In this document: piece after piece, positions 21,468 to 31,758 of the stretch
Layout: each line of letters opens with the position of its first letter
How positions within the stretch are numbered: position 1 is the stretch's first letter
Source of the DNA: Odiellus spinosus
Taxonomy: Eukaryota; Arthropoda; Arachnida; Opiliones; Phalangiidae
Reading direction: 5' to 3'
Length of the DNA stretch: 64,000 nucleotides
Assembly: GCA_963920705.1 (NCBI GenBank)
Contig: OY987225.1
Span: 7,080,175 to 7,144,174 of the forward strand
Translations under genes and position numbers: made by a program
The notes under the pieces: model-generated
Told to the model about the DNA's origin: nothing
The model's input: only the letters and a program-made list of their open reading frames with translations
The model's database searches: none

Positions 21468-23138
21468 TTATGCCACTTTCTTGGCCGATCTTAACCTTAA
21501 TTTTAATGGCAAATCTTTGCTCTCCTCTCCATCTTCGAAACTTCTTCGCTGCTTGTAAGGTTTTAAATTCATTACGTGATGTGATCCAATATCCTTCTGT
21601 TTGGCATCAACTGTTTCTAAACAATACGTTATTTCCGATTTCTTTTCTTTAATACGGTATGGACCAACGTATCGTTCTGCCAATTTACTTGAAAAGCGTT
21701 TTATTTTCGACGATAGAGGGTGAGCTCTCAAAAGCACTAAACTTCCAATTTCGTAACTAACTTCCCTATGCTTGTTATCATAATATGATTTTTGTTTTTC
21801 ATGAGCATTCGCTCTAGCCGTTTTAACATCTTTGTGCATGTCATTAATTTTGGTCTTTAGATTTTCTACATATCTAGCTGGCTCACTTTCTCCGTTAGTT
21901 TTTGTTAAATTATTTTCCAAAATCCGGTGCAAAGGAAGTTTCATTTCGCGACCAGTTAATATGGTATATGGACTCAACCCTGTAGATGCCTGCGGCGCTG
22001 ATCTCAAAGCGAGCGCTAATTCTGGCAAATGTTCATCCCAAGTGGGATGGTCCCCATCTACGTATGACGCGATCATAGGTTTTAAATTTCTATTCACCCT
22101 CTCGGTAAAATTTGCCTGGGGGTGGTAGGGAGTTGTATAATGAACTTTTGTTCCCCAGTCATTACATACTGCCCTAAAATGCACGCTATCAAATTGACCT
22201 CCGTTATCGCATATCACAAACCTCGGAACCCCATATCTAGCAAATACCTCTTCGGTTAACTTCTTTGTTACAGTTTTAGCTGTTGCTTTTCTCAGTGGAA
22301 ATATCTCCATGAATTTCGAAAAATTGTCTACCACAACCAATATTTGTGTATTCTGCCTTTTGCTAGTTGTTAATGGACCGATTAAGTCCATCGCGATTGT
22401 TTCCCAAGGTTCAGTAGGTATAATTGTCCCTAACATTCCCGCTGGTTTTTGAGTTGTCGCTTTAAATTTTTGACAAACGTCGCACGACGTTACGTAATCG
22501 ACTACATCAGAATACAATGAATCCCAATATACTACGTTTCTAACTTTCCATAGTGTTTTTTCTATCCCTAGGTGGCCCGATCTTGGATGATCGTGTAACT
22601 CTTTCAATACGCTCTCCCTTAAACTTTTGGGTATTACCGGCTTCCAAGCAATTGGTTCCGAAAGTGCATTTATATGCTTGCAAGCTCTAGATTCGGCTAA
22701 CCTGTATAAAATATTTTCCATGACGCAATACTGCCCTCCCTTCTTTTTAATCTTTCGGGCTTGTTTGCTTTCTTTTGGTAACACTCCTTTCGTGAGGTAG
22801 TCTATTATGTTGATAATTTTCTTATCCCGCTGTTGCTCTTTCCCTAGAATCTCTAAACTACGCAAAAGTGGGGTTTCGTCCTTTCCCCCTTTTTCTGTCC
22901 TAACATCAAGCACCTGTAGCTTTTGTTCCCCTATTCCTTCAGTATTTATGGCTTCGAAAAATTCTTCTTCCCAACCCGTTTCCTCGGACTCTTCTTCTAC
23001 GGGATAACGCGACAACGCGTCCGCAACTAAATTTTCTACCCCTCTTCTATGAACTACACTGAATTGAAAACTCTGTAGGTGCAAAGCCCAACGTGTCATT
23101 TTAGACGTAGAATCTTTCATTTTATTCAAATATTGCAA
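21468..23138 (-). pseudogene. pol: Gypsy A Pol, 3' part: end of RNase H and integrase
   Basis: 556 codons in frame with the upstream Pol segment, separated from it only by a TAA. Residues 1-45 complete RNase H (VADALSR). The integrase zinc region has histidines near 182-189 and cysteines 219 and 222. The catalytic acids are D251 (MDLIGPL), D311 (CDNGGQF) and E346 (FTERVNR), the last two 35 positions apart. A GPY/F module (YVGPYRI) lies near residue 500. There is no chromodomain and no MBD-like segment. The Met used as apparent start is just the first codon after the stop region; translation would come from upstream. Confidence 0.93.
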
Positions 23139-25085
23139 TTAACTATTATCCGTAATCAATGTAAACGGTATCCCATCTAAATATTGCCTGAGCTTTTGAA
23201 TACTCCAAACCACTGCTAAAAGTTCCCTTTCCGTGGCGTGATAAGCTTGCTGTGTTGCGTTCAGCTTTTTACTACAATACACAATGACCTTATCCTGACC
23301 CTTCTTTTCTTTCTGAAACAAAATGGCCCCTAGCCCGATCATACTGGCGTCAGTTTGCAAATATAGTGGTTTAGAAAAATCTGGATATCTTAAAATAGGA
23401 GCTTCTATTAAGCAATTTCTTAATTTACAAAAGCTAGATTCACATTCGTTCGACCATTTGAAATGGTCTCCTTTCTTTGTTAGATCCGTTAATGAACTTG
23501 CTATTTCCGAGAACCCTTCTATAAAATCCCGATACCAACCTACTAGTCCTAAAAATGATCTAACTGCTTTGGCGTTAGTTGGTCTAGGATATTCGCTAAT
23601 TGCCCTAATCTTTTGCGGATTAGGTTCAATGCCATCTACTCCCACTATGTGTCCTAAATATTCGACTGAGCGTTCTAAGAACTTACATTTAGCTAATTTT
23701 GCTGTCAACCCTGCCTCTTTTAACCTTTTGAATACGATTCTCAACTGTTTAATGTGTATTTCCCTATTTCTTGAATACACTAGAATGTCGTCAATGTAAA
23801 TAAGCACAAATTTACCTAGCTCGTCTACAAAAACCATTTCCATACATCTTTGAAAAGTTGCCGCGGAATTTCGAAGCCCAAATGGTAACACATTATACTC
23901 GAAAAGCCCTTTGTGTGTTATAAATGCCGTAAGATGTTTAGACTCCTCTGCCATCGCGATCTGCCAAAAACCATCTTTTAAATCTATAACTGAAAAATAT
24001 TTTGCTCCTTGGAGCTGATCTAATTGATTTCTTATTATCGGCATGGGATACACATCCGGTACCGTCACGGCATTTAGCTTTCGAAAATCCCCGCAAGGTC
24101 TCGAACTATTACTAAGGTTACTCTCCCTATCTCCGCTAGGTGTCTTATTAGTATTTTTCGCTACTATTACTATAGGTGATGCATAGGCCGATTTACTCCT
24201 CCTGATAATCCCCTCCGCTAGCATTTTGTCTATATGTTGCTCTACTATCTCCTTTTTAGGGGGAGATAAGGGATATGGGCGTGACTTAATAGGCACGTCA
24301 CTCGTCAGTTTTATTTCGTGCTGAACAATATTGGTTTTCCCCACTTTTCCTGAAAAAACCTCTGGAAACTCATTAACTAGCTCCTTTACATCTCGATCTA
24401 AATCTTTCCCACATAGAGTTTCGTTTATTGACAGGCATTGTGCCCCTTCCCTATCAATTTGACCTTCATCTTCCACAAAACCACATGCTTTCTGCGCGCT
24501 TTCACTCTCTCTTCGAATCAATGGGTAGGCTATATTTTCATCTTTAAAATAGAAACTTAGGGTGTGGGGTTTAGTGTAAATTCCAGTATGAATAGAAAAA
24601 TCCCATCCTAAAATAACCTCACAATCCAAATTTCTCGCTACGGCTAATTCCCACTTCCATGATCTATTTGCTATTTTTATAGGCCAACGAATTTTTCCAA
24701 TAATACACAAACCCCTTTGGTTAGCACTACCAACTTCGGGTCCATTCCAAGGTCTTAACTTATCCCCGGTCCCTTTTGATTTGTTCCAAAAGTTTTCTGA
24801 AATTAATGTTAAATCCGACCCTTTGTCTAACATAGCTGACCCTTCCCATTGTTTTATACTTGTCGGCACATTTGGCTTCCCATGTGGTTTCTTGGCACAT
24901 TTTTTTTTCTGATCCAAATCATTTGTTCCCAATGTAGGTAATACCTCCCAATTTTCTTTTATTCGCTTTTTCCCTATTGACATAACTGAAGTTGTACTTT
25001 TATTATTGCTCGCTTCTGACCAGACGCCGTCTAAATTTCTTAATAAATCGTCGGAATTAAACTGTGGTTGAAACTTATTAAGCAC
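23139..25085 (-). pseudogene. pol: Gypsy A Pol, 5' part: protease, RT, RNase H
   Basis: 648 codons, in the -1 frame relative to gag, overlapping it by 46 bases. The protease active site reads DKG (87-89) where D-S/T-G is expected; the later ILGWD motif (158-162) is normal. RT has LPFGL (400-404) and YIDD (430-433). RNase H starts at TDAS (578-581) and runs to TDNS, where a TAA stops the frame. The apparent first codon is GTG, so Pol must be reached by frameshifting; I find no canonical slippery heptamer in the overlap. The altered protease triad and the stop are two independent lesions. Confidence 0.92.
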
Positions 25086-26155
25086 ACGGATTTACGATCC
25101 GGAGATTCTGTTTTGTCCTTATCGGAATCCCGACTATTTACTAAATTTACGTTACTACGTCCCCTATCTGAGTTTTTGCGCTCTTTACGACATTGGAAGC
25201 TTTTGTGTCCTTCTTTATTACAATTGAAACAAACTATTTTACGTGGCTGAAACCTATTTTGCGAATCATACCTCTTTTCTTTCCCTTTATCGTCAGGTTT
25301 TACGTAATTAGATTTTTCGGTTCGTTGATATCCATTTGAACCTTTATTTCTATCGCGCTCGTCCCCTTTAAATCTATCTCTATCGTACCCTCTGGAACTA
25401 TTGTACTTTGGCAATGAAGCCTTACTCCTTCCATTTCCACCTTCCGTTTCGTAGGCTTCACATCTATCCATAAGCGCTTGCGCTTCTTGCGCCTTCCTTT
25501 GTACCTCTGACAAATTTGGCTTACTAGATAGGCTCATTTTCCATAACAACCATGGATTAATTCCAGCTAACACTTTGTCAGTTATATCTTCCTCTTTCAT
25601 ATCTGGATCTAATTGTTTACAAAGCTTCTCAACATCTAAAATGTAACTTATGACCGTTTCTTTCGGTTGTTGTTTCCTATCTTGCAATTGGTTTTTTAAT
25701 TGCCTTTTGTAATCTTCCCCAAGCATAGCTATACTGAAAGAATCACGAAATTTTGCCCAGTTCCTTATTTTACCTTTAACTCTATCCCACCAAAATCCTA
25801 AGCTTTTATCTAACATCAAAGGTACGGCTTCTAACATTTGCGCGTCATCGTAACCCCTGGCTTTTAGGCATCTTTCTGCCTCGTTCAAAAAACCTAAAGA
25901 ATCCTTTTCGTCCTTCTTCTCAAATTTTGGCAAGGGTAATTCTCTCGAAAAATTTATTCTTAAATTATTATTGGCTCCTTGATTTCCATTCCCGCCTTGA
26001 TTTCTTTGAGCCCCTCCCTGTATAACATTTGTCAGGGCTTCATAAATTTCGTTTTGCCTTTGCCTATCTGCGTTTTGTTGCACCATTACTTGTTGAAACA
26101 ACAAAGCTAATTGCCCTAGGGCATTTCCCTCTTGCTCCGGCGGATTTGGAGTCAT
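25040..26155 (-). CDS. gag: Gypsy A Gag
   Basis: 371 codons from ATG 26155. The capsid-like region (about 90-220) contains LPKFEKKDEKD and WWDRVKGKIRNW-type motifs of gypsy capsids. A basic, serine- and arginine-rich stretch follows (about 235-305), then one CCHC zinc knuckle, CFNCNKEGHKSFQC (309-322). The C-terminal 49 residues are charged and overlap the start of the Pol frame. This frame looks intact. In a complete element it would form the particle and bind genomic RNA. Confidence 0.9.
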   Translation of the reverse strand: MTPNPPEQEGNALGQLALLFQQVMVQQNADRQRQNEIYEALTNVIQGGAQRNQGGNGNQGANNNLRINFSRELPLPKFEKKDEKDSLGFLNEAERCLKARGYDDAQMLEAVPLMLDKSLGFWWDRVKGKIRNWAKFRDSFSIAMLGEDYKRQLKNQLQDRKQQPKETVISYILDVEKLCKQLDPDMKEEDITDKVLAGINPWLLWKMSLSSKPNLSEVQRKAQEAQALMDRCEAYETEGGNGRSKASLPKYNSSRGYDRDRFKGDERDRNKGSNGYQRTEKSNYVKPDDKGKEKRYDSQNRFQPRKIVCFNCNKEGHKSFQCRKERKNSDRGRSNVNLVNSRDSDKDKTESPDRKSVCLISFNHSLIPTIY

Positions 26156-26408
26156 GTTTTTCCCGCTTCTTAACTCAATTTTTATATTCTAAGGTAAATA
26201 TTTGTACGTATAGAAATTGGTTTTGTACTTTACCCTACGTTTCTCCATTCCTCAAGGATATCACACTACACTATAATGTTTAATTAAATGTTCCGCACTT
26301 TCGTCCTTGGCTATACGTTGGGTAGGTATTCTCTTGAATTATGATTGACTCCGCTGGCTTGGTCCTTTCCTCAGCGTCGTCCGTGATTCGATGCGGTGAT
26401 CTTTCTAC
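26156..26408 (-). other. 5' leader of gypsy A, part 1 (continues at 37940-38389)
   Basis: Untranslated leader between the Gag start and the insertion point of gypsy B. CGCTGGCTTGGTCC...CAGCG near 26350-26380 resembles the 59-bp leader repeats at 37941-38160 on the far side of B, confirming continuity. The last four bases, CTAC (26405-26408), are the duplicated target of B. Confidence 0.8.
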
Positions 26409-26757
26409 TGTAGCAGACGAAGTTTTAGTAGTTACAACTTTCACCGTTTTTGGCGCTACAGTCACCAAGGACGATGTAAGGAGTTAAAGATCAGCTGAAA
26501 GATGGTCAGTCAAAAAGTGAAGCTAGAGGATAGAAGTTAGGAGAAAATAAGTTTGGTTTAAAAAAGATAATCATTGGAGATAGATAAAAAGGAAATGCAC
26601 TCTTCCTCTCAGGACTTATTGAATTTATTTAAAGTGAGTCTAATTTAATTTAAAACCTAGCCTAAAGTTAAATATATATATATATATAGATACGAGCCAC
26701 TGCCAAGGGTTAGTGACGGCCCTAAAGTATTTCTATTTATATTACCTAAACGTTACA
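26409..26757 (+). repeat. 5' LTR of gypsy B
   Basis: 349 bp, TGTAGCAGACGAAG to CTAAACGTTACA. A TATATATATATATA run at about 26672-26689 is a plausible TATA region. The matching site in the 3' LTR is where copia C inserted. The next bases (26758 on, TTGGTGATAGAGGTGG) are where a primer-binding site is expected; I could not match the tRNA. Confidence 0.93.
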
Positions 26758-26858
26758 TTGGTGATAGAGGTGGAGGCTACAGGCTTCTGGGTTTTATTTT
26801 TTTTCTGTTTTTATTGTATTTTGGTGTTTTACTTTTTTCATTTAATGCGTTTTTAGTT

Positions 26859-26891
<33 letters not shown>

Positions 26892-26948
26892 GATTCTTTT
26901 TTTACTTTTTTCTTTAGCTAATTTTATGATTCCTTGTTTTGATATGGA
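26758..26948 (+). other. 5' leader of gypsy B
   Basis: Untranslated. It contains the presumed primer-binding site at its start and a long T tract (about 26860-26889), then ends at the Gag ATG. Confidence 0.7.
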
Positions 26949-27902
26949 ATGCCTCTAACTCGTGCTAGCGCTCTTCGTGCTCGTAGTTTTAGTGTGAATG
27001 ATTTACCGCTCTCGCCCCCACCTGCCAAACCGTTAGCTTCCCCACCTTGTGTTCCTAAAGATTCTATAGACGAATTTAACGATTTTTTAGATCAGTTTTC
27101 CATCTCTACCGTTATGCCTCATACAGGTGCGACTGCCTCGAGTCCTACGGACATGGCTGCTTGTATTGCTTTGATGGCGAAAAATGTTGACTTGTTGAGC
27201 CAGTCTGTTAGTCAACCTAGGCCTAGGTATAACATCCCCACCCCTACTTTTACTTTTTCTGGTTCTCGTCAAGAAAATCCCTTACGTTTTATTAAGGATC
27301 TAAAAAAATTTTGCGTTTCGGAAAATTTTGGTATTAATATTTTGTTACAAAAACTTCCCGTTTTACTTAAAGGTAGTGCTGAGACTTGGTGGGATACTCA
27401 GACTTTCTCTTCTTTCTCATCTTTTGAAACTGCTTTTCTTAACCGATACTTTACTTCCGATTTCAAACGAGCTTTAAAACAACAACTTTTACACCGTCGT
27501 CAGGCCCCTGGAGAGGACCCTGAAACCTTTATTAGTGATATTGTTAGTCTGAAAAGCCAGCTTCCTGTTCCTTTATCAGACGAGGATATTTTGGACTTGG
27601 TTTATGAGGGTTTACATAGAGACTTAGTTCAACATATTAACTTTCGCTTTTGCACAAGTCTGTCTATTCTTGAAGAAGAGATCTCATATGCTCGTCGCCT
27701 TCTTACCCGTATGGCGCCTTCGACAGCTCCACCCGTTTTTAGGCATCCTCCGCCTACGGCTCCGGGCTCATTCCCTGTTACCCCTGGTTCTTCACAGCCT
27801 AGCAGTCCTATTTGCTGGACATGTAATACGGTTGGTCACGTATCCAAATTTTGTCCAAACCGATCTTCGTCAAAAAACTTTCAGGGCCGAGCGGGAGTTT
27901 AG
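26949..27902 (+). CDS. gag: Gypsy B Gag
   Basis: 317 codons from ATG 26949. A proline- and serine-rich start is followed by a capsid-like region with PTPTFTFSGSRQENPLRF and ETWWDTQTFSSF, and by one CCHC zinc knuckle, CWTCNTVGHVSKFC (289-302). The frame ends in TAG at 27900-27902, inside the loop of the predicted frameshift-stimulating stem. The frame is intact. The product would be the structural particle protein; the downstream Pol is in the -1 frame. Confidence 0.9.
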   Translation: MPLTRASALRARSFSVNDLPLSPPPAKPLASPPCVPKDSIDEFNDFLDQFSISTVMPHTGATASSPTDMAACIALMAKNVDLLSQSVSQPRPRYNIPTPTFTFSGSRQENPLRFIKDLKKFCVSENFGINILLQKLPVLLKGSAETWWDTQTFSSFSSFETAFLNRYFTSDFKRALKQQLLHRRQAPGEDPETFISDIVSLKSQLPVPLSDEDILDLVYEGLHRDLVQHINFRFCTSLSILEEEISYARRLLTRMAPSTAPPVFRHPPPTAPGSFPVTPGSSQPSSPICWTCNTVGHVSKFCPNRSSSKNFQGRAGV

Positions 27903-30295
27903 ACCCCTCTTGCTCAGGGCCTTCGTCTACCCATTTTTTTCCTTTTACTAGGCCTTCTCTCACCCCCACTAAGAGTTTCCATCCAAATATACTTAATATG
28001 CTTTTTAATTTACCAACACTTTCTGCTCATATTTCCGTTGTTTTACCAACTGGTCGTACTTTACCTTGTTTGGTCGATTCGGGTTCAGATTTTTCTCATT
28101 TTAACGAAGAGACTTGGACTGTTCTGTTTCCTGATTGGACCCCGTCCTTAAACCGTCCGCCTGTAACTATGGCTGATGGTTCTTCGCAAGTTTTGTTGGA
28201 TACACGTCGGCTCACAATTAAGATTCAGAATCACCCGTTTTCTAATGACTTTTCCGTAGTTGAAAATTTGGTTGAACCTTGTATTCTTGGCCGTGATTTT
28301 TTAATTAATCATGCGGTCAAGTTGGATTATGGTTCTGGCACAGTTACTCTGGGTAAACGATCACAGATTTTGATCTCTTTTGATAGCTGCCACTCCGACC
28401 CTCTCCCACCTTGTGATGTAGATCTTGAGACTGAAATAGACAAGGCGGTATCTCGTACCTCTTTGTCGGTGGCGCAGCGTCACGATTTACAATGCCTCTT
28501 GCGTCAATTTCCTTCTGTGTTTTCTTTGAAGCCCGGTTTAACATCGATCACTCGCCATGTCATTAACACTGGTAATGCCGCACCTATTGCCTCTAAACCT
28601 TATAGAGTTTCTAGGTTAAAAGAACGCCTAATCGAACGTCACATCGATGAAATGCTCGAGAATAATATTATCGTTCGTTCACAGAGTCCTTGGGCATCTC
28701 CAGTGGTGGTTGTCCCAAAAAAAATCCCGTTGCATGATTGTGATGAAAATTCTCCAGTAAGTTCGTTTAGCCGGTTTTGTGTTGATCTTCGCCGCCTTAA
28801 TGCTGTCACTGTTCGGGATCCATATCCTATCCCACGGATTGATGATCTTATAGATGTTTTGGGTCAACCTACCTTTATCACGACTTTGGACCTCCATTCC
28901 GGTTTCTGGCAGGTTCCAATGGATCCCGAAAGTCAGGCTAAAACATGTTTCACTACCCATTATGGTAATTTTGAATTTTTACGTATGCCTTTCGGTCATG
29001 TGTATTCTCCATCAACATTTCAGCGTATGATGCAGGAAGTGTTACATGATCGCCGGCATTACAATACAGAAGTTTATTTTGATGATGTTTTAACGGCCCA
29101 TGGGGAATGGCAACAACATCTTTCTGCTCTTCATTATATCTTTTCTCGTTTAGCCGTGGCAAATCTTACAGTCCGTTTGGACAAATGTGATTTTGCCAAA
29201 TCCGAGGCCAAAATTTTAGGTCACATCCTTAGTTCCGCTGGTGTCAGTATCGATCCTCAGAAACTCGCTGCTGTACGTGACTTTCCAGCCCCAAGAAATG
29301 TGAAGCAGTTGGAACGATTTCTGGGACTTATGGGCTGGCATCAGAAATTTATTCCTTGTTGCGCTGACCTAGCCCAACCACTTTATAGTCTGCGTCGCAA
29401 ATTCAAACGATGGCATTGGACTAATGACCATCAATTGGCCTTTGATTCTTTGAAGTCTGCCCTTTCTCTCTCTACATCTAAGGACGATTGCCTATTTCTC
29501 TTAACAACTGACGCTTCCGAAGTTGGTTTGGGCGCTATGCTTTCCCAGGTCCAGGAATCTCAAGAGGTTCCCATCGCTTACCTAAGTAGAGTCTTAAACT
29601 CTGCCCAGCGAAACTACTCTGCTACAGAAAAAGAGTGCCTTGCTGTTGTATGGGCTGTGGGGAAGTGTCGTCATTTTTTGGAAGGTCGTCATTTTAAGAT
29701 CTATACTGATCATAAGGCTCTTTGTTGGCTTATGAATCTACGGGACCCTCAGTCACGTTTAGCGAGATGGGCCTTATTGCTACAGGATTTTGATTTTGAA
29801 ATCCTCTATAAACGTGGCTCGGTTAATGTGGTTGCGGATGCTTTGTCCCGGGCCCCAATTGAATCTCCTTCCCCTTTTATGGATGATCAGAGTGACGTTA
29901 GTGGTGACGATCTGGGTTCTAATACTGTTATATTTTCGTCCAAACACGGTGGTAATATTTGTGCTGTAAGGGCCTGTATTGACATTTCGGATGTAGAGAT
30001 GTCTCCGTCTACATTGTCTCGAAAGGAGATAAGAGATCACCAAATTAAAGATTCAAAATTTGGGAGTATTTACGAAGCTTTGACTCCTGGTCATCTAGCA
30101 CAACACCCTCTTCCCGATTTGCATCAATATGCTATACATGATAATATTCTGTACCGGAAATTGGCACCCTCGGTTTTCAAGATTGTACTTCCCAGTACAT
30201 TAATATCTAAGGTACTTACACTTATCCATGACCATCAGTGTTCTGGTCATCTTGGTGTAAAGAAAACTTGTCAACGTGCTCAGTTCCAGTTTTAG
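27851..30295 (+). pseudogene. pol: Gypsy B Pol, 5' part: protease, RT, RNase H
   Basis: 814 codons counted from an internal ATG; the real entry is the -1 frameshift at 27872-27878. Protease DSG is canonical (76-78), with ILGRDF at 145-150. RT has YFDD (409-412) and an atypical FGHVYSPSTFQ where FGLxNAPSTFQ is usual. RNase H starts at TDAS (553-556). The frame stops at TAG 30293-30295, within the integrase zinc region, where a Y/F-W pair is normal; it resumes in the same frame nine bases later. I take this as a nonsense mutation, since readthrough at this spot would be unusual. Confidence 0.9.
27872..27915 (+). promoter_or_regulatory. -1 ribosomal frameshift signal, gypsy B gag/pol
   Basis: The heptamer A AAA AAC (27872-27878) is in the correct phase with Gag codons TCA AAA AAC. 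After a 10-base spacer, GAGCGGGAG (27889-27897) can pair with CTCTTGCTC (27907-27915) over nine pairs, two of them G-U, with a nine-base loop that contains the Gag stop. Pol lies in the -1 frame. Heptamer, phase, frame and a downstream stem agree with known -1 signals of retroviruses; activity is inferred. Confidence 0.75.
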
Positions 30296-30304
30296 TGGCC
30301 AAAA

Positions 30305-31729
30305 ATGAAATCTGATATCACTAAATATGTACAAAGCTGCTTGATATGTCAGCAAAGGAAACCGCGAAATACTTTGAAACCTGGTCCTATGCAGTCAACC
30401 GTTGTCGATCGCCCTTGGTCAATGGTTGGCGTGGATTTGATGGGACCCCTTCCTATTAGCACTAACCGAAATCGTTTTTTACTAGTTTTTACGGACTATT
30501 TTTCTAAATGGGTTGAGTTTGTTCCGTTACCAATTTCAACTGCTTCGACGATCTCTGATGCTTTGGTTTCCCGAGTGGTTCGGCAATGGGGTAGCCCAGT
30601 TCGCCTTCTCAGTGATAATGGTCCTCAGTTTATTTCCGAGTTATGGCGTACCACATGTGAAAGAATGAATATACATTGTACATATACTTCTCCATATCAT
30701 CCCCAAACTGATCAGACTGAGCGGGTTAACCGTGTTGTAGGTGATATGATCAGTTCTTACGTGGGAAATAAACATTCAACATGGGATGATAATTTACCTT
30801 TATTTCAGTTGGCGTATAATATTGCTCCTCATGAGTCCACCGGTCAGACCCCCTTTTTTATTAATCATGGACGTGAGGCACGTTTGCCATGGTTAGAAGC
30901 AGCGTTCAATCCTCATTTACAAGGCGATCCAGAACAAGTAGAGGAATATATACATGATGTTATTGCTCCTATGCAGACTATATTGGATGATGTTCGTCAT
31001 AATATAACTCGATCCCAGGAGAAACAACAGCGGTATTACAATAATTCGCGGATCGTTTGGGAACCTGATGTTGGTTCACTAGTTTGGAAAAAAACCCATC
31101 CCGTTTCACAAGCAGCCGCTGGGTATTCAAAAAAATTGGCACCACGTTGGGACGGGCCATATGAAATAATAGATATTTTGAATCCACTAGCCCCTGTGTT
31201 GAAAGATGTTCGTACTGAGGAAAATGTAGGTTCTTGGCACGTGGATCAACTTAAACGTTATTATAGTCGGGATGCTTCTTTGCCAGTATTCCCTGATGAC
31301 CCATTGCCCATTATAGCAAATTCACCGGATAATATTACACTGGCTGGAACTGCTTGCTTACCCGATACTATAATAACGATCCCTGTAGACTCAAATTTTT
31401 CTTCTCCTGTTCGGGATTCCACGGTGCCAAAGTCTATCACTCCCCTTAAGGATGACAATCCTTTAGTCCAACCTTTTCGTTATGGTTGGCATCGAAGGGT
31501 CGTCACTCGTGCCACTGTTAGACCTGGTGGTCCGGTAGCTGATGTTTATTATTTTTCCCCTTTTGGTCAGAAATTTCGCTCTAAACCTCAAATAATGGCT
31601 TACCTATCTTCTCTTGATGATCGGATTACAGATGGTCATGGCCTCGGTGAAGCAAATTTTCTTTTCACCCCCGTCTTGATTTATAAACCCCCTTTTGAAA
31701 TCCTCCGCTCGGCTTTTGTTCGCGATTAA
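30305..31729 (+). pseudogene. pol: Gypsy B integrase with C-terminal MBD-like domain
   Basis: 474 codons in the same frame as the upstream Pol, after the TAG. The second half of the zinc region has C12 and C15. Catalytic acids: D44 (GVDLMGPL), D103 (LSDNGPQF) and E138 (QTERVNR). A GPYEI module lies near residue 285. After a low-complexity linker, residues about 392-455 form an MBD-like segment, and the protein ends 19 residues later. In chromoviruses this position holds a chromodomain. The integrase core looks intact, so the element was lost mainly through the nonsense codon. Confidence 0.9.
31478..31672 (+). other. MBD-like (methyl-CpG-binding) domain coding segment in gypsy B
   Basis: The segment opens YGWHRRVVTRATVRPGG, continues with DVYYFSPFGQKFRSKPQ and closes with FLFTP. 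The DVYYFSP-x-G-x-KFRSKPQ core is nearly the same as that of animal MBD2/3 proteins, including the Asp and Tyr and the FRSK arginine that contact methyl-CpG in known structures. The R-x-K-S-G loop is altered (R-A-T-V-R-P-G-G). It is more like MBD2/3 than the copia versions are, which suggests a separate capture. Confidence 0.8.
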
Positions 31730-31734
31730 TTTTT

Positions 31735-31749
31735 ACAGTTTTTTTTCAG
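31735..31749 (+). promoter_or_regulatory. Candidate 3' splice site before ORF3
   Basis: CAG followed by TTTTTTTTCAG ends ten bases before the ORF3 ATG at 31759. A pyrimidine tract plus CAG at this spot is what a spliced subgenomic ORF3 message would need, as for env of gypsy-type errantiviruses. The donor is not identified. Confidence 0.35.
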
Positions 31750-31758
31750 ACCACATAC

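Noticed and set aside
25040..25085. Canonical slippery heptamer in gypsy A gag/pol overlap
   Set aside because: Pol is in the -1 frame, but no X XXY YYZ heptamer is in phase in the overlap window.
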